Source: Neobacillus sp. DY30 (GTDB lineage Bacteria; Bacillota; Bacilli; Bacillales; Cytobacillaceae). From it: DNA of 64,000 bases. Positions within the stretch are counted from its first letter, which is position 1. Every line of letters starts with the position of its first letter. Positions 35,263 through 44,137 of this stretch are shown in pieces. The notes under the pieces were generated by a model. It was not told where the DNA came from, ran no database searches, and saw nothing but the letters and a program-made list of their open reading frames with translations. The stretch is from NCBI RefSeq assembly GCF_030123065.1, contig NZ_CP126093.1, positions 872,001 through 936,000 of the forward strand, written 5' to 3'. A program made the translations under genes and the position numbers.

Positions 35263-36423
35263 ATGGCAGATGTAAGATTAGGGATTATTGGATTAGGTGC
35301 AGAAGGTGGTATGTACGCTAACTTTATCGCTGAAGGAAAAGTTAAAAATATGGTGATTGGTGCAATCTGTGATAATGATCCTTCGAAAAAACAAGTAGCA
35401 GAAGAGAAGTATCCGGGTGTTCCCTTCTACGATAATTATATCGATATGCTTGAAAGCGGGGATGTTGATGCAGTCGTTACAACTGTTCCTCATTACCTGC
35501 ATCCTGAAATGGGAATCGAATCACTAAAAAGAAACATTCATGCATTAGTGGAAAAACCAGCTGGTGTTTATACAAAACAAGTGAAAGAGTTAAACGACTT
35601 TGCAGCATCTAAGCATGAAGTTAAGTTTGCAATCTTCTTTAACCAGCGTACAAATCCACTTTATAAAAAAGTAAAAGAAATTATTGATAATGGTGAGATT
35701 GGCAGCATCCGCAGTACCAACTGGATTATAACTACTTGGTGGAGACCACAAGGGTACTACAATCAAAGTGAATGGAGAGCAACTTGGGGCGGAGAAGGCG
35801 GCGGTGTCCTTGTAAACCAAGCACCGCACCAAATTGACTTGCTTCAATGGATTTGCGGCATGCCGAAAAAGGTTTATGCAAAAGTAAACTATGGCTATCA
35901 AAGAGATATTGTTGTTGAAGACGATGTAACAGCCGTATTTGACTATGGAAATGGTGCTACTGGTGTATTTGTAACGAAGACACATGATGTAATGGGGACA
36001 GACCGTTTAGAAATCCATGGTGATAAAGGTAAAATCGTTGTTGACGATAGTAAGAAAGTTACCATCAAGCGCCTGAAACAATCTGAGAGGGAAATGAGCG
36101 ATTCAATGGATATGTCAGATGTTATGAAGCTGTTTATGGGCGGCGGCGCAGGTGATATTTTCACTGAGGAAGTACTTGATTTTGGCAATGTTTGGGGCGA
36201 ACAGCACATTGCAGTATTGGAAGACTTTGCTTCAGCGATCGTTGAAGGTACACCTTTATTAGCTCCTGGCAGTGACGGTATTAATGGTGTTAGACTTGCA
36301 AATGCTATGCACTTATCAAGCTGGTTAGGCAAGGAAATCGAAGTACCATTTGATGAGGATTTATTCTTAGAAGAATTAAATAAACGAATTGCTGAAGAAG
36401 GTAAATATCCTGTTAGAAAATAA
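35263..36423 (+). CDS. Gfo/Idh/MocA family oxidoreductase 1
   Basis: Protein of 386 residues. N-terminal NAD(P) Rossmann motif GIIGLGAEGG. The family catalytic motif is VEKPAGVY (EKP, about residue 95). The C-terminal domain contains TTWWRPQGYYNQSEWRATW and GGGVLVNQAPHQIDLLQW, with the His/Asp pair typical of sugar dehydrogenases. It likely oxidises a sugar hydroxyl using NAD(P). It overlaps no gene but follows the TIM-barrel gene by 2 bases. A terminator-like hairpin follows, then the second Gfo gene. Confidence 0.88.
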   Translation: MADVRLGIIGLGAEGGMYANFIAEGKVKNMVIGAICDNDPSKKQVAEEKYPGVPFYDNYIDMLESGDVDAVVTTVPHYLHPEMGIESLKRNIHALVEKPAGVYTKQVKELNDFAASKHEVKFAIFFNQRTNPLYKKVKEIIDNGEIGSIRSTNWIITTWWRPQGYYNQSEWRATWGGEGGGVLVNQAPHQIDLLQWICGMPKKVYAKVNYGYQRDIVVEDDVTAVFDYGNGATGVFVTKTHDVMGTDRLEIHGDKGKIVVDDSKKVTIKRLKQSEREMSDSMDMSDVMKLFMGGGAGDIFTEEVLDFGNVWGEQHIAVLEDFASAIVEGTPLLAPGSDGINGVRLANAMHLSSWLGKEIEVPFDEDLFLEELNKRIAEEGKYPVRK

Positions 36424-36433
36424 TCAACCACAT

Positions 36434-36476
36434 GAAACGAACTCGGGGTGCTGTTGTGCTCCCGAGTTCGTTTTAA
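36434..36476 (+). terminator. Intra-operon hairpin/terminator
   Basis: The 13-bp stem AAACGAACTCGGG / CCCGAGTTCGTTT (36435-36447 with 36461-36473) is followed only by TTAA-rich sequence with a short T-run. It may reduce, rather than stop, transcription into the next genes. Confidence 0.65.
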
Positions 36477-36492
36477 AAAAGGGGAGTAGCAA

Positions 36493-37497
36493 ATGCTAAA
36501 AGTAGCAGTAATAGGGCTGGGTACGATTTCACATATTCATATTCCAGCAATAAAAGCGAACCCAAATGCTGAGTTGGCAGCTGTCTGTGATAATGACGAA
36601 ACATTATCGAATTCAGTACCAGGAGCAAACTTTTACAGTAATTATGAAGAAATGCTTGAGAAAGAAGATTTGGATTGTGTTCATATCTGTCTTCCTCATT
36701 ATCTTCACTACCCTGTTACGAAGGCTTGTGTCGAAAAAGGTGTTCATGTATTCCTAGAAAAACCATTGGGCTTGAATGCGGAAGAAGGACGTGCTCTGGT
36801 TAATGTAGAGGAAGAAAACAAGGACATTAAAATCGGTGTCTGTCTGCAAAATCGCAACAATGAATCCTTTGAAAAGCTGCAAGAAATTGTACTCTCTGGT
36901 GAATTTGGTCCTATTAAAGGGGTCAAGGGCTTAGTGGCTTGGTTTAGACCAAAGGAGTACTATGACATTCAGCCATGGCGCGGGAAATGGAAATATGCCG
37001 GCGGTGGAGTGATGATTAATCAAGCGCTGCATACGTTAGACCTCATGCAGCTGGTTGGCGGTGAGATTGAATCCATCCGGGGTACAGTTGATCAACTGCT
37101 GGATTATAACATTGAAGTGGAAGATACAGTTTCCGCGCGCATCCAGTTTAAAAATGGTGCTACGGGGCTATTCTTTGCTACAAATGCAAATGCAGATAAT
37201 TCTAGTGTTGAACTTGAAGTTCTTTTTGAAAAAGAAAGGTTCATCATCAAAGACAGCATCCTTACAAGAGTGAATGAAGCTGGGGAAAAAGAAGAATTGA
37301 TGGAGGATGCGAAGCTGCCAGGTTCGAAGCATTATTACGGAGCCAGCCATGCAAAAACGATCAATCAATTCTATTCCGCTATTAGCGAAAACACAGATGA
37401 CTATATTCATGCAAAAGATGCACTTGCATCCATTGCGATTATTGATGCTATTCACCTGTCATCTGAGAAAAAACAATCAATACAAATGGAGGGGTAA
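36493..37497 (+). CDS. Gfo/Idh/MocA family oxidoreductase 2
   Basis: Protein of 334 residues with GLGTISHIHIPAI at the nucleotide site, catalytic LEKPLGLNAEEG, and the domain GGGVMINQALHTLDLMQL. It is about 50 residues shorter than the first Gfo enzyme and clearly diverged, so the two may act on different positions or as a pair (oxidation then re-reduction). Its stop is 2 bases before the last TIM-barrel gene. AAAGGGGAG precedes the ATG. Confidence 0.88.
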   Translation: MLKVAVIGLGTISHIHIPAIKANPNAELAAVCDNDETLSNSVPGANFYSNYEEMLEKEDLDCVHICLPHYLHYPVTKACVEKGVHVFLEKPLGLNAEEGRALVNVEEENKDIKIGVCLQNRNNESFEKLQEIVLSGEFGPIKGVKGLVAWFRPKEYYDIQPWRGKWKYAGGGVMINQALHTLDLMQLVGGEIESIRGTVDQLLDYNIEVEDTVSARIQFKNGATGLFFATNANADNSSVELEVLFEKERFIIKDSILTRVNEAGEKEELMEDAKLPGSKHYYGASHAKTINQFYSAISENTDDYIHAKDALASIAIIDAIHLSSEKKQSIQMEG

Positions 37498-37499
37498 TA

Positions 37500-38363
37500 A
37501 TGAATAAAGGTAAAATCGGCGTTCAAATGATGATGTTAAAGAACAAGGTTGAAGAGCTGGGCGCCTATGAAACAATGAGAAAAATTAGTGAGCTTGGCTA
37601 TCACGCTGTTGAAGTTTCTCAAATCCCTATGACAGCTGAGAACGTAGCGGAAATAAAAAGAGCGAGTGAAGATTTTGATATTAAGATTGCGGCACTTTCT
37701 GCTGCAGTAGAGCCAATGCTTCCTGGTATGCCTGGTGAGACATTAACAAGTGACTTTGAAAAAATCGTAAACGATTGCAAAACACTTGATTGTAACTATT
37801 TACGAATTGGCATGATGCCCCTAATGGCTATGGGGAATAAAGATACTATTATAGAGTTTATTTCTAAAGCCGAAGAGATGGCTCACAGATTAGCTGAGCA
37901 TGGAATTGAATTGTATTACCATACACACCACTTAGAATTCCAAAAATTTGATGGTGAATACTTATTGGATATTATTAAAAACAACACGACAAAGCTTGGA
38001 TTTGAATTAGATGTTCACTGGATTCACAGAGCAGGTGTCAATCCTGCAGAATTTGTTAAAGGCTATGCCGGCCGTATTTCACTTTTACACTTAAAGGATT
38101 ATCGAATTGGACAAATGGATTTAACCGATATTGACTTCCAGAAGGATATGGCTAAATTCTTTGACAGATTTACGAATACGATTCAATTTGCAGAGCTTGG
38201 TGAAGGAAACCTTGATCTTAAAGCAATCATTGAAGCAGGACTTGAGAGTGGAGCACAGTACTTCTTGGTAGAACAAGACGATACCTATGGACGCGATCCA
38301 TTCGAATGTCTGGAAGTTTCCGCTAATCACTTGAGAAAACTAGGGTATGCTGACTGGTTTTAA
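37500..38363 (+). CDS. TIM-barrel sugar isomerase/epimerase family protein (copy 2)
   Basis: Protein of 287 residues, xylose-isomerase-like TIM barrel: N-terminal GVQMMMLKNKVEELGAYETMRKI, metal-site blocks IELYYHTHHLEFQKF, GFELDVHWIHRAGVNP and ISLLHLKDYR, and the final QFAELGEGNLDLKAII. Similar to IolE/IolI-like enzymes and 3-keto-glycoside hydrolases/lyases in fold; the exact reaction is unknown. It closes the operon and ends at a strong terminator. Confidence 0.82.
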   Translation: MNKGKIGVQMMMLKNKVEELGAYETMRKISELGYHAVEVSQIPMTAENVAEIKRASEDFDIKIAALSAAVEPMLPGMPGETLTSDFEKIVNDCKTLDCNYLRIGMMPLMAMGNKDTIIEFISKAEEMAHRLAEHGIELYYHTHHLEFQKFDGEYLLDIIKNNTTKLGFELDVHWIHRAGVNPAEFVKGYAGRISLLHLKDYRIGQMDLTDIDFQKDMAKFFDRFTNTIQFAELGEGNLDLKAIIEAGLESGAQYFLVEQDDTYGRDPFECLEVSANHLRKLGYADWF

Positions 38364-38384
38364 TATATTGGAATAAATAAATTC

Positions 38385-38417
38385 CAAAAAGGCAGTAGTT
38401 TTTTGCTGCCTTTTTGT
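38385..38417 (+). terminator. Terminator after the TIM/Gfo operon
   Basis: The stem AAAAAGGCAG / CTGCCTTTTT with an internal T-rich loop ends in a T-run. Confidence 0.82.
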
Positions 38418-38501
38418 GTTGGAAATATATAGCCGCGGGATTTTTGTTTTCCAGAGAAGTGTGGATTTTGACCACAAAATCTTTAGAATATTAAAAACCT
38501 A

Positions 38502-38563
38502 TTGACGATAAATGTGAGAGATGATATTCTACTATTAATTAATTAGTTTAATAAACTAATTAA
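38502..38563 (+). promoter_or_regulatory. Promoter P1 with perfect ROK operator (symporter 3)
   Basis: TTGACG (38502-38507), 17-bp spacer, TATTCT (38525-38530) with an upstream TGA, nearly the same as the symporter 1 promoter. The operator at 38539-38563 is a perfect 25-bp palindrome with half-site TTAATTAGTTTA. Confidence 0.7.
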
Positions 38564-38724
38564 AAAACAGGATAATATTTTTATAGCCATTATTTTTTGA
38601 AAGAAAATGAAAGGGATTTCAAGGCAGGGAGTGGTGAAGTAACAGGAGTATTCATAATTAGAAATTTAGTATTGGCCGAAACGGTGAGTTTCTAAATTCA
38701 CCAAAAAAATTCATTAAAAAAGTA

Positions 38725-38791
38725 TTGCAAATGAAAACGGATTCATTTATGATTAGCTTGTGAATGTTAGTTAGTTTAATAAACAAATTAA
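38725..38791 (+). promoter_or_regulatory. Promoter P2 with embedded cre and second ROK operator
   Basis: TTGCAA (38725-38730), 17-bp spacer, TATGAT (38748-38753). A full-consensus cre, TGAAAACGGATTCA (38732-38745), fills the spacer, so CcpA would exclude RNA polymerase. A second ROK operator follows at 38767-38791 (right half perfect, left half TTAGTTAGTTTA). A further cre-like TGAAAGCGGTTAAC overlaps the untranslated leader at 38835. Confidence 0.7.
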
Positions 38792-38870
38792 AGGGTATAA
38801 TTTCCACAAAGGAAAACATTAAATATTAACTTTAATGAAAGCGGTTAACCGCATAAGGGAGGAACTGCAG

Positions 38871-40328
38871 ATGACATCTACAGCAGTTAATAATCAGCAA
38901 TACAATAAAGCAAAACTTTGGGAAATTGGGTTCTTTGCTTTAAATAACACTGCAACTAATCTTTACATGTTTATTTTGGCTTTTGTGTCTTACTACGCAG
39001 CGGGAGTTGCAGGTATTGCAGTAGTTGTGGTAAGTACCATCTTAATGAGTATGAGAATTTGGGATGGAGTTACAGATCCAATCATTGGTTTCTTGGTAGA
39101 TAAAACAGAGGGTAAGTTCGGAAAGTTCCGTCCTTTTATGGTCATTGGAAATATCATCTTAGCCGCTACTATTCTCGTATTATATAATGTTACACACTTA
39201 TTACCGGAATCATCCAGACTGATATTCTTTATCGCAATCTATGCCATTCATATTATCGGATATACATGTCAGACTTCTGTTACAAAGGCAGCGCAAACGG
39301 TTTTAACAAATGACCCAAAACAACGTCCTTTATTCGCAGTATTTGATGGAATTTACAACACATTGCTATTCACTGGCGGACAGGTTTATGTAGCTTCCTA
39401 TTTAGTTAAAAAACATGGCGATTTTAATATGGACTTATTCACTGAACTAAACACTCTTGCTCTCATTCTTTCAGGTGTATTTACCGTATTAGCTGTAATT
39501 GGTATCTCAAGCAAAGATAAAAAAGAATTTTATGGCTTGGCGGAGGAAACCGTTAAAACGAAATTCCGCGACTTCTGGCCGCTGCTAAAAGGTAATAAAG
39601 CGTTACTAAAACTAATTTTTGCTGTAACAGTTGACAAATTAGCATTCTCACTTTTACGCCATTCAGTAGTAATGGTTATGTTGTTCGCGATCTTAATCGG
39701 TGATTATGCGTTGAGCGGTACAGTATCAATGATTACCATTGTACCAACCTTATTAATTACATTCTGGGCAGTGGCAAAAGCAAGAAAAACAGGTATGAAA
39801 AAAGCTTTCCTTTTCTCCACTTGGATTGCATTAGGTTCTTTCGTTTCATTAATTGCAATGTTTACTTTAATTGATGGTACAAGCATTTCAATGTCTAACA
39901 TTGGAATCACAACAATCTTGTTCCTTGTTTTATACACAATGGCAATGGGCTTTGGCGGCGTTCCATCAACACTAGTTAACCCAATGATTGCGGATGTATC
40001 CGATTATGAAACAGATAAATCAGGTAGATATGTACCAGGTATGATCGGAACATTGTTCTCTTTCATTGATAAATTAATTACATCTTTAGCACCAGCCATT
40101 GTTGGTTTTGCAGTAGCATTAATCGGGTTTAAAGATGCATTCCCAACAGTAACGGATACGTTAACACCAGAATTAAAACTAGTAACAATTATTTTAGCAT
40201 TTGCTATCCCAGCTGTTGCATTACTTATTTCCGGTTTAACTATGTCTCGCTATGAGCTTGATGAAAAGAAAATGGCAGAAATACAAGAAAGTATTGCTGC
40301 AAAAAAATCAAAGAGTAAAGTTGCATAA
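38871..40328 (+). CDS. GPH-family symporter 3
   Basis: Protein of 485 residues with 12 membrane helices of the GPH type: IWDGVTDPIIGFLVDKTEGKFGKFRPFM near the cation site and MIADVSDYETDKSGRYVPGMIGT in the later half. It is only distantly related to the tandem pair at 25.5-28.5 kb, so another substrate (for example a glucuronide or an oligomer) is possible. The upstream in-frame ATG at 38835 is rejected because it lies in a cre-like sequence and AAGGGAGGA precedes the ATG at 38871. Two promoters, two ROK operators and a cre control it. Confidence 0.86.
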   Translation: MTSTAVNNQQYNKAKLWEIGFFALNNTATNLYMFILAFVSYYAAGVAGIAVVVVSTILMSMRIWDGVTDPIIGFLVDKTEGKFGKFRPFMVIGNIILAATILVLYNVTHLLPESSRLIFFIAIYAIHIIGYTCQTSVTKAAQTVLTNDPKQRPLFAVFDGIYNTLLFTGGQVYVASYLVKKHGDFNMDLFTELNTLALILSGVFTVLAVIGISSKDKKEFYGLAEETVKTKFRDFWPLLKGNKALLKLIFAVTVDKLAFSLLRHSVVMVMLFAILIGDYALSGTVSMITIVPTLLITFWAVAKARKTGMKKAFLFSTWIALGSFVSLIAMFTLIDGTSISMSNIGITTILFLVLYTMAMGFGGVPSTLVNPMIADVSDYETDKSGRYVPGMIGTLFSFIDKLITSLAPAIVGFAVALIGFKDAFPTVTDTLTPELKLVTIILAFAIPAVALLISGLTMSRYELDEKKMAEIQESIAAKKSKSKVA

Positions 40329-40378
40329 TATGAAAGCGATGTCAATGAAGTTATGTAAATAGTAAGTAATTTGTTTAA

Positions 40379-40430
40379 GGAAAATCCCCTTTGTTAGAAG
40401 TAGCAATACGACTTCAAAGGGGATTTTTTT
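40379..40430 (+). terminator. Terminator after symporter 3
   Basis: The 13-bp stem AAAATCCCCTTTG / CAAAGGGGATTTT with a 21-base loop, then T3. Confidence 0.82.
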
Positions 40431-40433
40431 GCA

Positions 40434-40474
40434 TAAAAAAACCAATTCACATTTTATTTTCGTGAATTGGTTAT
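40434..40474 (-). terminator. Terminator of ROK regulator 2
   Basis: The stem AACCAATTCAC / GTGAATTGGTT is followed on the minus strand by T7. Confidence 0.82.
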
Positions 40475-40551
40475 GATTGGTTCGTGTGTATCGAATGGTA
40501 AGTAATCTGGTTCCATGTTTAGAGAGTAATTACAGGAGAATTTGCCATCAG

Positions 40552-41739
40552 TTACTGAGGAACACTCTTTTTCGTTTTGAATTCAATAGAAAAACATAAC
40601 TCTTTCACTTCTAGAAAATTCTTAATCGCAAGGGCACAGGCGCCCATACTACAAGCATTTTTACCAAATTCTGAAATCTGTAGTTTGTGATATTGACCGA
40701 CAGTAGAAGTTAGATGTGCTTTAATTTCTTCTAGTGCATTTGGATACAACCGCAGCAATTCACTATTAATCACTAAGATCTCTGGATTGTAGAGGTTGAT
40801 AATGTTGTTAAGTCCATATGAAAGAAACTTAATAAAATCTTTCATTAACTTACATGTAACGGGATCTTGCTCTACGAACCATTGATTAATTTCATTATAG
40901 GTGACATATTCTATATTATGGATTTTTGACAATTGCTTCATAAAGCTAGATTCCGATGCGTATTGTTCCCAACAGCCGTGATTTCCACATCTGCAAGGAA
41001 GACCATCAGGGACAATAATCATATGACCGATTTCACCTGCATAACCATCGCAGCCTTTTAGTAATTTACTATTTACCATAATTCCCAGCCCGATACCTGA
41101 ATACAAACTGACAGATAATAAGTTTTCACTTTGATAATGCTTGTAGACGATTTCCGCAAATGAACATAAATTCGCATTATTTTCTATATAGACATTGATA
41201 CCGGTTTCATTTTGCAAATCTGCCTTTAAATTTTTGTTATGCCATTGATGGCGCGGGACAAAATAAATCGTTTCATCATTATTAACGATTCCATGAATTC
41301 CAATGACCACTCCAATGAGTCCATAGGGGGATTGAGAACATCTCTGTTTATAATGGGTAATCTGTTCGGCTAACAATTTTACCATTAGATTGTAATCAAA
41401 CGCTTTAATTTCGATAATATGTGTGTCCAATGGCGAGCCGCTTAAATCTGATAAGGTGAAGGTGATGACACTTTTATCTAGATCTATTCCTAAAGAGTAT
41501 CCAGCTTGATGGTTGAGCGATAGCATAATAGGTCGTCTTCCGAGATTTTTATGTTCTTGCTTGGTTTCTATAATTAATTCTTCTGCTAATAATTCCGCTG
41601 CCTGCACAGAAATAGTAGCTTTGTTTAGTCCGGTAATCTTCGCTAAATCCGCCCTGGATATCATGCCATGTTCAATTATTTTACTAATAATCAATGATCG
41701 ATTTATCATTTTAATATACGATGCGTCTCCCGTGACCAA
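40552..41739 (-). CDS. ROK family (XylR/NagC-type) transcriptional repressor 2
   Basis: Protein of 395 residues, a paralogue of ROK regulator 1. The HTH is SRADLAKITGLNKATISVQA, the zinc motif CRCGNHGCWEQYASE, with IENNANLCSFAE and SGIGLGIM. An open frame extends 39 codons upstream but would cover the operator and promoter shared with larA. The TTG at 41739, with AAGGAAG 6-8 bases before it, gives an N-terminus (MVTGDASYIKMINRS) that aligns with the paralogue. It is divergent from larA, with an operator in between. Whether the two ROKs bind the same sites or respond to different inducers is unknown. Confidence 0.87.
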   Translation of the reverse strand: MVTGDASYIKMINRSLIISKIIEHGMISRADLAKITGLNKATISVQAAELLAEELIIETKQEHKNLGRRPIMLSLNHQAGYSLGIDLDKSVITFTLSDLSGSPLDTHIIEIKAFDYNLMVKLLAEQITHYKQRCSQSPYGLIGVVIGIHGIVNNDETIYFVPRHQWHNKNLKADLQNETGINVYIENNANLCSFAEIVYKHYQSENLLSVSLYSGIGLGIMVNSKLLKGCDGYAGEIGHMIIVPDGLPCRCGNHGCWEQYASESSFMKQLSKIHNIEYVTYNEINQWFVEQDPVTCKLMKDFIKFLSYGLNNIINLYNPEILVINSELLRLYPNALEEIKAHLTSTVGQYHKLQISEFGKNACSMGACALAIKNFLEVKELCFSIEFKTKKSVPQ

Positions 41740-41798
41740 ATCATCACTTCCTTTTATATTTCTAAAAAAAAAAAGATAAATATAGTTTTGCATATTCA

Positions 41799-41861
41799 TT
41801 GACGTAAACAATCCAATAATGATATTATACAGGTAATTAGTTTGTTTGGTAAACAAATTAA
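41799..41861 (+). promoter_or_regulatory. larA promoter with ROK operator
   Basis: TTGACG (41799-41804), 18-bp spacer, TATTAT (41823-41828) with an upstream TGA. The operator at 41837-41861 has a perfect right half TAAACAAATTAA and a left half matching at 10 of 12. A 140-base leader follows before the larA ATG. Confidence 0.68.
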
Positions 41862-42000
41862 ATTGATTTGCATAATATTTTTTTACATATGTGAGTTTGA
41901 AAGGGATTACAAGTGGTGTTCAAACTTGATTTGGTTTATTTCCATACATGGAATATAATTCCTTGTGAAATACTTAGTATATAAAAGGAGTGAGAATTAA

Positions 42001-43269
42001 ATGGGCATTCTTCAAGACTTATTGAAAGACATTCCAGTACCAAAGATGGCGAAAGTTAAAGTAAAGTTTGATGATAAAAAGATTGATGATTTAGAACCAG
42101 TTTTGATGGATAGATTACAGCAAGAACATATAAAATCAAAAATCAAGCCTGGGATGGAAATTGCGGTGGCAGTTGGCAGCCGCGGCCTTGACCGCCTTGT
42201 CGAATTAACAGCAGTTACCGTGAAATTTTTAAAAGATTTAGGGGCAAGGCCATTTATTGTACCAAGCATGGGCAGCCATGGGGGCGCAACTGCCGAAGGT
42301 CAGCGAGAGGTCCTAGCACATCTTGGCGTAACTGAAGAGAGTGCTGGCTGTGAAATTCGCTCTTCCATGGAAGTAGTGAAGATTGGCGAACTGCCAAACG
42401 GCCTGCCTGTTTATGTGGATAAGTATGCTTATGAAGCAGACGGCATCGTTGTCATCAATCGTGTAAAGCCTCATACAGCTTTTAGAGGTCCGGTTGAAAG
42501 CGGCATTATGAAAATGATCAGCATTGGGTTAGGAAAGCAGAGAGGTGCTGAAGCTTGTCACCAACTAGGCTTTAAGTACATGGCTGAGAACGTACCAGCA
42601 ATGGCAAAAATGATTATGGAGAAAAAACCATTCCTTTTTGGTGTGGCAACGATTGAAAATGCCTTTGATAAAATTGCTGTGGTCGATGTTCTTTCACCTG
42701 AAGAAATTATTGAGAGAGAAGCAGACTTGCAGGCTAAGGCGAAAGAATTATTACCAAAGCTGTTCTTTGAACAATTAGAAGTTCTTGTCATTGATCAAAT
42801 TGGTAAAAATATCTCTGGTGATGGGATGGATCCAAATATTACGGGCCGATATCCAACTCCATATGCCCACGGAGGACCGGACGTTAACAAAATGGTTGTC
42901 CTCGGTTTAACACCGCAAACAGAGGGAAATGCCAATGGTGTCGGAACAGCTGATTTTACAACACAGCGTTTAGTGGATCGAATGGACCTCGAAGTTACCT
43001 ATGCAAACGGGTTAACTTCAACTGTTGTGGCACCAACAAAGATTGCTACGACATTGCCAAATGACCGTGAAGCAATACAAGCGGCTGTAAAAACAAGTAA
43101 TATCTTAGATTTTACAAAGGTAAAAATGGTTCGCATTAAAAATACGTTAGAGTTAAGTGAAATTGAAGTTTCAGAAGCTTTAATTGAGCATGTAAAGCAG
43201 CATCCAAATATGGAGCTGATTTCAGAGCTTTATGAACTTCCATTTGATGAAAAAGGAAACTTATTTTAA
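42001..43269 (+). CDS. LarA-family nickel-pincer racemase/epimerase, proposed D-mannonate/D-gluconate 2-epimerase
   Basis: Protein of 422 residues of the LarA (DUF2088) superfamily of nickel-pincer-nucleotide enzymes. Candidate cofactor residues are spaced much as in lactate racemase: His93 in GSHGGAT, His158 in RVKPHTAFRG, Lys171 in ESGIMKM (the cofactor-linking lysine) and His187 in ACHQLG; the 16-residue Lys-His spacing equals that of LarA. The superfamily includes proven D-gluconate 2-epimerases. The neighbours (UxaC, fructuronate reductase-like SDR, gluconate kinase, 6PGDH, LarB/C/E) point to interconversion of mannonate and gluconate. Lactate racemase is the alternative, but no lactate gene is near. 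AAAGGAG precedes the ATG. Confidence 0.8.
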   Translation: MGILQDLLKDIPVPKMAKVKVKFDDKKIDDLEPVLMDRLQQEHIKSKIKPGMEIAVAVGSRGLDRLVELTAVTVKFLKDLGARPFIVPSMGSHGGATAEGQREVLAHLGVTEESAGCEIRSSMEVVKIGELPNGLPVYVDKYAYEADGIVVINRVKPHTAFRGPVESGIMKMISIGLGKQRGAEACHQLGFKYMAENVPAMAKMIMEKKPFLFGVATIENAFDKIAVVDVLSPEEIIEREADLQAKAKELLPKLFFEQLEVLVIDQIGKNISGDGMDPNITGRYPTPYAHGGPDVNKMVVLGLTPQTEGNANGVGTADFTTQRLVDRMDLEVTYANGLTSTVVAPTKIATTLPNDREAIQAAVKTSNILDFTKVKMVRIKNTLELSEIEVSEALIEHVKQHPNMELISELYELPFDEKGNLF

Positions 43270-43288
43270 AACTAGGGAGAGTTGAAAC

Positions 43289-44059
43289 ATGACTAATTTA
43301 TTTGACTTAACAGGAAAAACCGCGGTTGCAATTGGAGGAAATGGTGTATTAGGTTCAGCAATGGCAAAAGGCTTGGCTGAACATGGGGCTAAAGTTGCCA
43401 TCGTTGGCCGTAACTTAGAAACGGCTGAACAGGTTGTTAAGGAAATCGTGGAAAATGGCGGAGAAGCAAAAGCATTCTCAGCAGATGTAAGCTCAAAGGA
43501 TTCATTAGTACAAGTTGCAAATGAAATTGAACAATGGTCTGGCGGCTGGGATATTCTATTGAATGCACCAGGCACAAACAGCCCAACTCCGTTTTTTGAA
43601 TTAGATATGGATGAGTACGATAAAATCATGGACATTAACTTAAAAGGTATTGTTATGACTTGTCAAATCTTTGCGAAACGCATGATTGAACAAGAAAGAC
43701 AAGGAAGTATTATTAATATTTCATCTGTTTCCTCTACAACACCTTTATCTAGAGTATTTACGTATTCTGTTTCAAAAGCGGGTCTTAATAGTGTAACTCA
43801 ATTCTTAGCTCGTGAATTCGCTACTAGTGGAATTCGTGTCAATGCGATTATTCCAGGATTTTTCCCAGCGGAACAAAATCGTAAAATTTTAGACAAAGAA
43901 AGAATTGAATCTATCATGGGCCATACACCTATGAAACGTTTTGGAGAAGCAGAAGAACTTCAAGGTGCTACGGTTTTCCTTGCGTCAGATAAAGCTTCAA
44001 GTTTTGTAACAGGGGCATTAATTCGTGTAGACGGCGGATTTGGAGCGATGACAATTTAA
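43289..44059 (+). CDS. SDR oxidoreductase, probable D-fructuronate reductase (D-mannonate oxidoreductase)
   Basis: Classical SDR of 256 residues. Cofactor motif GGNGVLGSAMAKGL (unusual GGNGVLG), LNAPGTN in place of NNAG, catalytic Ser in INISSVSS, and YSVSK (about Tyr157, Lys161). The N-terminus LFDLTGKTAVAIGGNGVLGSAMA is typical of SDR-type mannonate oxidoreductases/fructuronate reductases and KduD relatives. It lies 19 bases behind the larA homologue. It would reduce fructuronate from UxaC to D-mannonate, the proposed substrate of LarA. KduD-like activity on another keto-uronate is the main alternative. Confidence 0.82.
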   Translation: MTNLFDLTGKTAVAIGGNGVLGSAMAKGLAEHGAKVAIVGRNLETAEQVVKEIVENGGEAKAFSADVSSKDSLVQVANEIEQWSGGWDILLNAPGTNSPTPFFELDMDEYDKIMDINLKGIVMTCQIFAKRMIEQERQGSIINISSVSSTTPLSRVFTYSVSKAGLNSVTQFLAREFATSGIRVNAIIPGFFPAEQNRKILDKERIESIMGHTPMKRFGEAEELQGATVFLASDKASSFVTGALIRVDGGFGAMTI

Positions 44060-44062
44060 TTC

Positions 44063-44090
44063 TTGGACATAAGGTTCACGTCTATATAAT
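44063..44090 (+). promoter_or_regulatory. Promoter of larE
   Basis: TTGGAC (44063-44068), 16-bp spacer, TATAAT (44085-44090). This suggests that larE can be expressed apart from larA. Confidence 0.55.
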
Positions 44091-44137
44091 ATGTTAAATA
44101 GTGGATAGATATAGAAAGTACGTGGGGAGATGAGACC

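Noticed and set aside
38835..38870. Upstream start of symporter 3
   Set aside because: The first ATG lies in a cre-like sequence without a ribosome site; AAGGGAGGA serves the ATG at 38871.
41740..41856. 39-residue N-terminal extension of ROK regulator 2
   Set aside because: It covers the larA promoter and operator; the TTG at 41739 has a ribosome site and aligns with the paralogue.
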